Source of the DNA: Candidatus Krumholzibacteriia bacterium
GTDB taxonomy: Bacteria; Krumholzibacteriota; Krumholzibacteriia; LZORAL124-64-63
Direction: 5' to 3'
DNA: 5,766 nucleotides
Assembly: GCA_027056825.1 (NCBI GenBank)
Contig: JALUJS010000046.1
Location: 1 to 5,766, forward strand
Shown here: positions 1 to 5,766 of the stretch, piece after piece
How the letters are laid out: each line of letters begins with the position of its first letter
How positions within the stretch are numbered: the first letter of the stretch is position 1
Program-made: the position numbers and the translations under genes
Notes under the pieces: generated by a model
Seen by the model: the letters and a program-made list of their open reading frames with translations, nothing else
Databases searched by the model: none
What the model was told of the DNA's origin: nothing

Positions 1-1
1 C

Positions 2-1165
2 AAAGAACCCACGCCCATCCAACTGGAAGCCATCCCCATCGTCATGGAAGGGGACGACCTGATCGCGTGCGCCCAGACCGGCACGGGCAAGACCGCGGCC
101 TTCGCGCTGCCGCTGGTGGACGACATCGCCACCCGGCCCTCCGGACCCGGCGATTATCCCCTGGTGCTGATCCTCACGCCAACCCGCGAGTTGGCCACCC
201 AGATCGACGAGAACATCCGGGCCTACGGCAAGTACACCGGCATCCGCACCGTGGTCATCCTGGGCGGCGTTCCCTCGGGGCCGCAGATCCAGCGCCTGCG
301 CGACGGCGTGGACATCATCATCGCCACGCCCGGACGACTCATCGATTTGATGGAGCAGGGCGCGGTGACCCTCGAGGACGTGGAATTCCTGATCCTCGAC
401 GAGGCCGACCGCATGCTGGACATGGGCTTCATGCCCGACGTGCGCTGGATCGCCGAGCGCGTGCCCAAGCCACGGCAGACCCTGCTGTTCTCGGCCACCA
501 TGTCCGCGGCCGTGCGCAGTCTCGCCTCCACGGTGCAGACCGACGCCCGGTCGGTCTCGGTGGCCCCGCCGGCGACGGTGGCGGACAACATCGACCAGGG
601 CGTCATGTTCGTGCAGAAGGCCGACAAGCAACACCTGCTGGTGGACCTTGTCAAACGCCCGGGCACGGGCAAGGTGCTGGTCTTCGTGGGTACGAAGATC
701 GGGGCCATCCAGGTCACCCGACACCTGCAGAATCACGGCATCAAGGCCGCCGCCATCCACTCCAACAAGAACCAGGCCCAGCGCGCCCAGGCCCTCGAGG
801 CCTTCACCCGCGGCAAGGTGCGCGTGCTGGTGGCCACCGACCTGATGGCCCGCGGCATCGACGTGGAAGACATCACCCATGTGATCAACTACGACCTGCC
901 CCAGGACGCGGAGAACTACGTCCATCGCATCGGGCGCACCGCGCGGGCCGGCCGCACGGGTACGGCCTTGTCCCTGTGCGGCATCGAGGACGTGCCCCAC
1001 CTGCGCGGCGTCGAACGCCTGGTGGCCCGTTCCCTCGCGGTCCGCGAGGACCATTCCTGGCATTCCTCACGGGTGGCGGCCTGCCTGTCGGCGTCCGAAC
1101 GCGCCGCGCGCAGCCGCGCCAAGTCCGGCAAGGCGCGCGGATCGGGGTCGAAGTGGCGGCGTTAG
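2..1165 (+). CDS. DEAD-box ATP-dependent RNA helicase, 5'-truncated by the window edge
   Basis: This is a cytoplasmic RNA-unwinding ATPase with both RecA-like domains of the DEAD-box family. The reading frame is open to the left edge, and the first visible codons give the Q motif PTPIQ (bases 8-22), so the ATG at 44 is internal and the true start lies outside the window. The motifs follow in the normal order: AQTGTGKT (Walker A), PTRELA, a GG motif, TPGRL, DEAD (398-409), SAT (491-499), LVFVGTK, VATDLMARGIDVEDITHVINY and HRIGRTARAG (923-952). After the core there is only a short tail of about 60 residues, ending basic and Ser/Gly/Arg-rich, as in compact RhlE-like members that bind RNA non-specifically. 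No key residue is missing. Such helicases usually serve ribosome assembly, mRNA decay or cold adaptation; which applies here cannot be told. It is probably unrelated to the downstream sugar genes, which have their own candidate promoter. Confidence 0.96.
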   Translation, partial: KEPTPIQLEAIPIVMEGDDLIACAQTGTGKTAAFALPLVDDIATRPSGPGDYPLVLILTPTRELATQIDENIRAYGKYTGIRTVVILGGVPSGPQIQRLRDGVDIIIATPGRLIDLMEQGAVTLEDVEFLILDEADRMLDMGFMPDVRWIAERVPKPRQTLLFSATMSAAVRSLASTVQTDARSVSVAPPATVADNIDQGVMFVQKADKQHLLVDLVKRPGTGKVLVFVGTKIGAIQVTRHLQNHGIKAAAIHSNKNQAQRAQALEAFTRGKVRVLVATDLMARGIDVEDITHVINYDLPQDAENYVHRIGRTARAGRTGTALSLCGIEDVPHLRGVERLVARSLAVREDHSWHSSRVAACLSASERAARSRAKSGKARGSGSKWRR

Positions 1166-1215
1166 CCGGGGGTCTTTCCCGCTGATCCGGTTCGGGTGGT
1201 GCTGTTTGTAATGAA

Positions 1216-1234
1216 ATATGCTAAAATAGCATAT
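1216..1234. promoter_or_regulatory. Perfect 19-bp inverted repeat, candidate operator
   Basis: ATATGCTA and its exact reverse complement TAGCATAT are separated by AAA, giving 8-bp arms around a 3-base centre. The element lies in a short AT-rich patch within otherwise G+C-rich DNA, in the gap before the two-gene carbohydrate unit, and it covers the candidate -10 element. This is the layout expected of a binding site for a dimeric repressor. The regulator family is not identifiable: the centre lacks the CG step common in LacI-family sites. As an RNA hairpin it would be weak and has no following U-run, so a terminator for the helicase is less likely. The repeat is seen directly; its role as an operator is inferred. 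Confidence 0.55.
1219..1227 (+). promoter_or_regulatory. Candidate extended -10 promoter element
   Basis: TGCTAAAAT matches the extended -10 pattern TGnTAnAAT closely and is the best sigma-70-type sequence in the gap. No convincing -35 hexamer lies 16-18 bases upstream (the 17-base-spaced hexamer would be GTGCTG), which extended -10 promoters can tolerate. Transcription would start near 1234 and leave a leader of roughly 60 bases before the ATG at 1296. The match is seen; promoter activity is inferred. Some lineages in the suspected superphylum use different promoter consensuses. Confidence 0.4.
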
Positions 1235-1295
1235 CAATTCATACGGAACAGTCACCCTTGCCCGTGAGATTCGAGTCTTGACCCAATTCCGCACC

Positions 1296-3197
1296 ATGAC
1301 CCGGTGGTTTGCCGCTGCCCTGCTGATCATCTGCCTGGCCCCGGCGCGCGCCGAGGTGCCCCCCGCCAAGCCCTACGCTGACGTGGTGGCCGAGGTGATG
1401 GCCTTCCTGCAGTCGGACGTGGGCATCGACGGGATCCGCACCAACGACAACGACCCGGAGGGCTATCCGGTCCCCCCGTATTTCTACCACTACGCCATCC
1501 GCGACGGGAACGGGCTGTGGAGCAGCACCACGGGTTATCCCGGCTATGCCGCGGTCAGCTATCCGGCGTACACCTCCTGCGTGGCCATCGATGCGTTCCT
1601 GGACTGGCGGCGCTGGAGCGGCGATCCCGAGGGCCTGGACCGCGCCGTGCAGTACGCCGACTGGATCCTCGAACACCGCACCCCCTCCGGCGACCTGTAC
1701 GGCAACCTGCCCTACAGCACCCAGACCGACGCGGTGATGGGCGGAGGCTGGGACGGACCGGCCAACATGACCGACAAGGCGCCCATGTTCGGGCTGCGCC
1801 TGCTGCGGCTGTACGACATCACCGGGAACGCCGCCTACTGGACCGGCGCCCAGGAGATCGCCGCGACCCTGGTGGCCACCCAGATGTCCGGCGGTCCGGC
1901 CGATGACGGCCGCTGGCCCTTCCGCGCCGTTCCATCCGACGGAACGGTCACCCAGGACTACACCAGCCATCTGCAGCCGGCGGTGCGCTTCCTGGACGCC
2001 ATGGCCGCGCGCACCGGCGATCCGGCCTATGCCCAGGCCCGCGACCGGGCCTGGAATTGGCTGCTGGCCAACCCGTGCAATCCGGCGGCGGCCGCCTACA
2101 TGCGCTGGGAAGCCTTCTATGAGGACCAGTCCCCGGAGCAGCAGACCGGGTTCGGGGACCACTACTCGGCCCACGAGATGATCGTGGAACTGACGCGGCG
2201 GCGGCCGGCCGGTTGGCAGGACACCGCCATCGCCATCATGGATTCGGTCAACGCCCGTTACCTCGTGCAGGGACCGGGCACCATTTACGCCCAGTACGAA
2301 CCGGTCACCCTGGAGTGGGCGGGATGGCCCGAGGCCACCTACGCCTCCAGCCTTCAGTACGCCCGCACCGCCCTGTTGCTGGACCAGGCCCTGGCCGGCG
2401 ATCCCCGTCACGACCCGGCTTGGCGCGCCACCGCCCTGGCCATGGCCGCGGTGTGTTCCCACGGCCAGAACGACCGCGGCGTCGCCGCGGACGGGCGTAT
2501 GTTCACCACGGTCAAGGACCTGGTGACCTATTTCAACGTGGACAGCTGGTACGAGCAGAACTTCAACACCGTCAAATACTTCCTGGAGATCATGGCCTTG
2601 GAGCCGGGCCTGGCCCCGGCGGCCGAAACCCACATTCTGACCGCCTCGGAGCCCCTGCGCGTGGTGGAGTATCCCGGCGCCGGGGTGTCCGCCCGCTGGG
2701 AGACGGCCTCGGGGGCGGGCCTGGTCACGCTGAAGACGCCGGCGGATCCGGCGGCGGTGACCGTCGGCGGATTCGACCTGCCCGAACTGCCCGCTCCACC
2801 TGCGGGCGCCGACGGCTGGTTCCGGGACCCCGCCACCGGAGTCCTGACGGTGGGTCATTCGGCGGGCCCGGTGGAAGTCCTGACGGCCGTATCGGCGGTT
2901 CCCCCCGCCGGCGCCGGCGGCCGTATCCTGGCGCTGACCGCACGGACCGCGGGGACCGGGCAGACAGAGATCACCGCCGAGTTGGGCCGTGACGGTCCGC
3001 TGGCCGTCGCGGTGTTCGATCTGCGCGGCCGCCTGGTGCGGGACCTCGGCGGCGCGGCCGCCGCAGCGGCCGGCTCCCACCCCTTCACCTGGGACGGCAG
3101 GGACGCACGGGGGGGCAGGACCGCCGTGGGTGTGTACCTCGTACGGGCCCGGTCCGGCGCCGCCGTGGCCACGGCCCGCGTGATCTGGGAGCGGTGA
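1296..3197 (+). CDS. Secreted alpha/alpha-toroid (six-hairpin glycosidase-like) protein with C-terminal FlgD-like sorting domain
   Basis: The 633-residue product is probably an exported glycan-active enzyme. From ATG 1296 it begins with a clean signal peptide: MTR, a hydrophobic stretch WFAAALLIICLA, then ARA|E with cleavage after residue 19. A TTG at 1278 in the same frame would add six residues; neither start has a strong ribosome binding site. Paired amphipathic helices follow at about 93-128, 162-196, 225-259, 290-323 and 350-389, with a closing helix at 408-435. Several carry a TGxxxYxxA-type turn (TGNAAYWTGA, TGDPAYAQA, SGDPEGLDRA), as in (alpha/alpha)6 barrels. Aromatic and acidic loops (YFYHYAIRDGNGLW, WDGPANMTDK, TQDYTSH, EQQTGFGDHYSAHE) are candidate substrate-site segments. 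Residues of about 440-545 look like beta strands, and about 555-633 form a FlgD-like Ig domain (VFDLRGRLV, WDGRDARG at 599, GVYLVRA). The exact family, whether hydrolase, lyase or epimerase, was not recognised, and no catalytic residue can be assigned safely. It is the first gene of the unit with the propeller glycosidase. Confidence 0.85.
   Translation: MTRWFAAALLIICLAPARAEVPPAKPYADVVAEVMAFLQSDVGIDGIRTNDNDPEGYPVPPYFYHYAIRDGNGLWSSTTGYPGYAAVSYPAYTSCVAIDAFLDWRRWSGDPEGLDRAVQYADWILEHRTPSGDLYGNLPYSTQTDAVMGGGWDGPANMTDKAPMFGLRLLRLYDITGNAAYWTGAQEIAATLVATQMSGGPADDGRWPFRAVPSDGTVTQDYTSHLQPAVRFLDAMAARTGDPAYAQARDRAWNWLLANPCNPAAAAYMRWEAFYEDQSPEQQTGFGDHYSAHEMIVELTRRRPAGWQDTAIAIMDSVNARYLVQGPGTIYAQYEPVTLEWAGWPEATYASSLQYARTALLLDQALAGDPRHDPAWRATALAMAAVCSHGQNDRGVAADGRMFTTVKDLVTYFNVDSWYEQNFNTVKYFLEIMALEPGLAPAAETHILTASEPLRVVEYPGAGVSARWETASGAGLVTLKTPADPAAVTVGGFDLPELPAPPAGADGWFRDPATGVLTVGHSAGPVEVLTAVSAVPPAGAGGRILALTARTAGTGQTEITAELGRDGPLAVAVFDLRGRLVRDLGGAAAAAAGSHPFTWDGRDARGGRTAVGVYLVRARSGAAVATARVIWER
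3187..3191 (+). promoter_or_regulatory. Ribosome binding site deciding the glycosidase start
   Basis: GGGAG lies 8 bases before ATG 3200, an ideal Shine-Dalgarno spacing, and is embedded in the last codons of the upstream gene. The GTG at 3194, which overlaps the upstream TGA, is only 2 bases from this site and is too close. The ATG at 3209 is 17 bases away and too far. The site therefore favours ATG 3200 and implies translational coupling. Confidence 0.7.
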
Positions 3198-3199
3198 GC

Positions 3200-5011
3200 A
3201 TGGACGCGATGCGGAAATGCGCGGGATTCCTGATGTCCGCGGCATTACTTGCGGTGATCATGGCGGCGTGGCCGGCATCCGCGGGGGTCGATTTCGATTT
3301 CGAGACGCCGTACCTGGTGCAGCCCGGCAACCAGGTCTGGGATTTCTGCCTTGTGGAGGACCAGGGCTCCTACCACGTCTTCTACCACACCATCGAACAG
3401 CAGGCCATGCACCCGGCCAACGGCGACACCATCTGGCACGCCGTCTCGCCGGACCTGCGCCACTGGAATATCCGCGGCCCGGTCCTCGTCTCCGGACCCG
3501 AGTGGTACGACGCGGAGGCCATGTGGGCTCCGGACGTGGTGTTCGATCCGGCCACTTCGCGCTGGGCCATGCTCTACACCGGGGTGACGTCCAACATGGT
3601 GCAGAGGGCGTGCCTGGCCTGGTCCGACGACCTGGAGAGCTGGACCAAGAGCGCGGCCAACCCGGTGTTCGAACCGGACAGCCTGATCTATCACTGGGCG
3701 CCGGACCAGGCCTGGAGTTCGTTCCGCGATCCGTTCGTCTATCACGATGGGACGCAGTGGAACATGCTGACCACCGCGGCCCTGCGCCTGGGCGGGTATC
3801 CCGGCTACCGGCGAGCCATCGTTCACCGCGCGGTCTCGGACGACCTGGTCCACTGGCTGGATGCGGGCGCCTTCTATACACACGACGGTCCCGTGCCCAC
3901 CTACGACCTCGAAAGCGTGCAGTACGTGGTGCGCGACGGCTGGCATCACCTGTTCTTCACCGAGCAGGATCCCAACGTGGAGCACGCTCCGGTCAGCCAC
4001 ATGGTCGCCGCCGATCCGTCGGGCTGGACCATGGCGCAGCGTGACATCGTCGATGCCGGTTGGGCGCCGGAGATCAAGCACTTCGACCCGGCCGCCGGCC
4101 CGGATGTGTTCGCGCGCCTGGCCAAGGACCAGGATCCCCGCGACGGCACCTGGTTCGTGACCGCCAAGTTCGACAGCGTTCGCTACGAGAACGGCGGCAT
4201 GACCCCGGTGGTGTTCACCACCGACCAGCTGGCGGCCGACTGGCCCGTCCGCACCGGGGCCGCGGCGGTGACCATGCCCACCTTCGGCGACAACCCGGTC
4301 CTGCGCGGGGACTTCCCCCAGATGCCCCAGGGGCACGGCTGGTTCAGCAGCCGGGAATTGTACGGCGGACCCTTGAGCGGACTCGGCCAACCTGGAATGG
4401 AAATCGCAGTGGGAGCCACGGCCGATCTGCTCTCCCGTCCCTTCACCCTGACCACGGGCTACCTGGGGGTGATGACGGTGAGCGGAGCCTCCGGCGCGGA
4501 CGTCTTCGTGGTCCTGGAGGACGCGGACACGGGCGCGGAACTGGACCGCCTGTCGCCTTTCCCGGGCCATCCCCTGCAGGAGCGCGTGTGGAACGTGGAG
4601 GCCTACACCGGACGGTCGGTGCGGCTGCGGGTGGTCGACGCGGACACCACGCTGACCGGCTGGATCGCCGTGGACCGCATCCGCGAGATCGACGGACCGT
4701 CGGGCGTGGGCCCGGTCGCTCCTGTTCCCGGTGCGGTGCGGAACCTGCGCGCGGTCCCCAACCCCTTCAACGGCGGCACGCGGATCCGCTTCGATTTGTC
4801 CCGCGCCGGCGAGATGCGCCTGGAGGTCTTCGATCTCAAGGGCCGCCGGGTGTGGGCTTCCGAAGCCTATCGCGGCGAACCCGGGCCGCAGGAGATCCCC
4901 TGGCGCGGAACCGGCCACGCGGGCCGGACCCTGCCGGCGGGCGTCTATCCCTGGCGCGTGCTTCTGGACGGCAGGCCGGCCGGGAGCGGCCGGGTGGCCA
5001 TCGTCAAGTAG
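3200..5011 (+). CDS. Secreted five-bladed beta-propeller glycosidase (GH43/GH32-like) with beta-sandwich module and C-terminal sorting domain
   Basis: The 603-residue product probably cleaves a furanose- or pentose-containing glycan (fructan, arabinan, xylan side chains or similar) outside the cytoplasm. A signal peptide ends at about residue 28 (AAWPASA|GVDF). The propeller spans about 35-370. VWDF supplies a candidate nucleophile or base at Asp48, WAPD at 109-112 is GH43-like, and FRDPF supplies Asp177 as in the GH32 RDP motif. DLES supplies a candidate acid Glu238, with WAPE (Glu291) on a later blade. Three blades share an A-x-S-x-D-L-x-x-W signature (79-89, 138-148, 209-219). Residues of about 380-499 form a beta-sandwich like those attached to many GH32 enzymes (GWFSSRE, SRPFTL, GWIAVDRI). 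A linker leads to a FlgD/type IX-like sorting domain with NPFN at 521-524, VFDLKGRRV and GVYPWRV. It is translationally coupled to the upstream toroid protein. The clan is well supported; family and substrate are not settled, and the catalytic assignments come from motif position only. Confidence 0.88.
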   Translation: MDAMRKCAGFLMSAALLAVIMAAWPASAGVDFDFETPYLVQPGNQVWDFCLVEDQGSYHVFYHTIEQQAMHPANGDTIWHAVSPDLRHWNIRGPVLVSGPEWYDAEAMWAPDVVFDPATSRWAMLYTGVTSNMVQRACLAWSDDLESWTKSAANPVFEPDSLIYHWAPDQAWSSFRDPFVYHDGTQWNMLTTAALRLGGYPGYRRAIVHRAVSDDLVHWLDAGAFYTHDGPVPTYDLESVQYVVRDGWHHLFFTEQDPNVEHAPVSHMVAADPSGWTMAQRDIVDAGWAPEIKHFDPAAGPDVFARLAKDQDPRDGTWFVTAKFDSVRYENGGMTPVVFTTDQLAADWPVRTGAAAVTMPTFGDNPVLRGDFPQMPQGHGWFSSRELYGGPLSGLGQPGMEIAVGATADLLSRPFTLTTGYLGVMTVSGASGADVFVVLEDADTGAELDRLSPFPGHPLQERVWNVEAYTGRSVRLRVVDADTTLTGWIAVDRIREIDGPSGVGPVAPVPGAVRNLRAVPNPFNGGTRIRFDLSRAGEMRLEVFDLKGRRVWASEAYRGEPGPQEIPWRGTGHAGRTLPAGVYPWRVLLDGRPAGSGRVAIVK

Positions 5012-5014
5012 ACC

Positions 5015-5766
5015 TCATCTGACCAGCTGGATCTTGCCCTGAAGGCGCCACGGCCCCGTGGCGCCGTCCTTGTCGTGCCCCTCGCTGGTGATGCGGTACA
5101 GGTAGGTGCCCGAGGGCAGGTCACGGCCGCTGTCGTTCCTGCCGTCCCACACGAAGGTGCGCGGCCCGGCAGCGGCGGTCTCCAGGTTCCGGGCGATCAC
5201 CCGGCGGCCCATCAGGTCGAAGATCTCGACGCGGTCATGGGTGGCGGCATCGGCCTCCCACACCAGGCGGCAGCGGGGATTGAAGGGGTTGGGGTAGGCC
5301 GCCAGCATGTGCACGGGCTGCGGCAGGGTGGGCGTGCCCGAGGCGAAGGGGTTGTCGTCCATGGTGTGCAACAGCCAGCGGTCGGGATCCAGGACGACCT
5401 GGGTGACATCGGCGTCCACGATGAAGGTATAGAGCTGGTCGAGCTGGTCGTTGACGACGGTGACGGTGGTGTCCAGGCCCGCGCCGGTCAGCCTCATGTC
5501 CGCCTGCACCTTGAACGGAGCGGAGCCGTCGAGGGGATCGGGAATCTGGACCTGCTGCAGGCGCACGCTCACGTAATTCCTGCCGTCCTGCCAGACGTTG
5601 GACCATCCCATGCGGTAGACCGGGTGGGTCTGGCGGTAGAGCCACTGGTGGAAGAACCAATCCAGGTCCTCGCCGGTCACGGCCTCGCAGTGCCGCTGGA
5701 AGTCGGCGGAGGTAGCGTTGCCGTAGCGCAGGTCCGGATCCTCGAGGTAGTTGCGCAGGATGGTGA
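5015..5766 (-). CDS. M1-family aminopeptidase, C-terminal part with FlgD-like sorting domain (N-terminus outside window)
   Basis: About 249 C-terminal residues are visible and the frame is open to the window edge, so the GTG at 5680 is not the likely start. The segment after the catalytic domain of M1 (gluzincin) peptidases is recognisable: LRNYLEDP, then YGNATSADF, then V-TGEDLDWFFHQWLY and THPVY, followed by a beta-rich stretch ending VTQVVLDPDRWLL. The zinc motif HExxH and GAMEN would lie upstream, outside the window, so activity cannot be checked. The last ~90 residues are an Ig-like sorting domain with YPNPFNP (NPFN codons at 5279-5290), VEIFDLMGRRV, FVWDGRNDSGRDLPSGTYLYRI and a final KIQLVR. 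This marks an exported, probably surface-attached or released zinc peptidase acting on peptides. It converges on the glycosidase with 3 bases between stop codons and is transcribed separately. Confidence 0.88.
   Translation of the reverse strand, partial: TILRNYLEDPDLRYGNATSADFQRHCEAVTGEDLDWFFHQWLYRQTHPVYRMGWSNVWQDGRNYVSVRLQQVQIPDPLDGSAPFKVQADMRLTGAGLDTTVTVVNDQLDQLYTFIVDADVTQVVLDPDRWLLHTMDDNPFASGTPTLPQPVHMLAAYPNPFNPRCRLVWEADAATHDRVEIFDLMGRRVIARNLETAAAGPRTFVWDGRNDSGRDLPSGTYLYRITSEGHDKDGATGPWRLQGKIQLVR
5044..5065. repeat. Perfect 22-bp inverted repeat near the convergent gene ends (candidate terminator hairpin)
   Basis: GGCGCCACGG and its exact reverse complement CCGTGGCGCC are separated by CC; beyond one mismatch, two more outer pairs match (GA at 5041-5042 with TC at 5067-5068). 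The RNA hairpin would be very stable. It begins 33 bases after the glycosidase stop and lies inside the last codons of the aminopeptidase gene, where it encodes part of the residues DGATGPWR. It could stop + strand transcripts, but neither side has a proper U-run (+ strand: GTCCTTGTC), so intrinsic termination is uncertain. It may instead stabilise mRNA 3' ends or be a chance product of G+C-rich codons. The repeat is certain; its function is a guess. Confidence 0.45.

Noticed and set aside
1164..1183. Possible terminator hairpin at the end of the helicase gene (AGC-GGG pairing with CCCGCT)
   Set aside because: Only six pairs with a bulge, overlapping the stop codon, and no U-run follows; too weak to call.
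1296..1352. Lipoprotein signal in the toroid protein (cysteine in LLIICLAP)
   Set aside because: The residues before Cys (LII) do not fit a lipobox, and a standard A-x-A cleavage site follows shortly after.
3194..3196. GTG start for the glycosidase overlapping the upstream TGA
   Set aside because: The GGGAG site would be only 2 bases away, whereas ATG 3200 has ideal spacing; the protein differs by two residues only.
1239..3245. Very long open frame on the - strand opposite the toroid gene
   Set aside because: Its translation is low-complexity Gly/Arg/Val/His-rich with no signal peptide or domain, and the + strand frame has a clear signal peptide and sorting domain. Stop-poor antisense frames are expected in G+C-rich coding DNA.
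3245..4918. Long open frame on the - strand opposite the glycosidase gene
   Set aside because: Same reasoning: shadow of codon bias, with no recognisable protein features, opposite a gene with intact glycosidase motifs.
2..5011. Helicase and sugar genes as one operon
   Set aside because: A 130-base gap with its own promoter-like element and palindrome separates them, and there is no functional link; read-through is still possible.
5678..5680. GTG at 5680 as the start of the - strand gene
   Set aside because: The frame stays open to the window edge and the upstream residues (LRNYLEDP, NATSADF) continue the M1 peptidase pattern, so the gene is simply cut by the window.

Overview
The window is a G+C-rich bacterial chromosome segment (about two thirds G+C by eye) holding four protein genes and very little intergenic DNA. 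A DEAD-box RNA helicase enters from the left edge. It is followed by a closely spaced two-gene unit for exported carbohydrate-active proteins, both on the + strand. A convergent - strand gene then runs off the right edge and is the C-terminal part of an M1-family aminopeptidase. No RNA gene, transposon, CRISPR array or phage feature was seen.

Layout: 2-1165 is the helicase, lacking its N-terminus. Positions 1166-1295 form the only real intergenic gap. It contains a sharply AT-rich patch with a perfect 19-bp inverted repeat (1216-1234) that covers an extended -10 promoter sequence. Positions 1296-3197 encode a secreted protein with an apparent alpha/alpha toroid (six-hairpin glycosidase-like) body. 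Positions 3200-5011 encode a secreted five-bladed beta-propeller glycosidase of the GH43/GH32 type with a beta-sandwich module. Its start lies 2 bases after the previous stop and has a good ribosome binding site. Positions 5766-5015 (-) encode the aminopeptidase end. Its stop lies 3 bases from the glycosidase stop, and a perfect 10-bp-arm palindrome sits just inside its 3' end.

The unifying feature is that all three exported proteins end in the same kind of C-terminal Ig-like domain (FlgD-like, resembling type IX secretion sorting domains). Its pattern is NPFN, then V/I-F-D-L-x-G-R-x-V, then W-D/R-G, then G-V/T-Y. Such tails on many secreted enzymes are typical of the Fibrobacterota-Chlorobiota-Bacteroidota superphylum and high-G+C candidate phyla near it (for example Eisenbacteria, Krumholzibacteriota, Latescibacterota). 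The phylum is an inference from this style, not something the sequence proves.

Working model: the promoter/palindrome controls a small secreted polysaccharide-degradation operon, with one toroid protein and one beta-propeller glycosidase acting on the same glycan at or outside the cell surface. The aminopeptidase shares the export route but not the transcription unit, and the helicase is an unrelated neighbour. The substrate cannot be read from the sequence.
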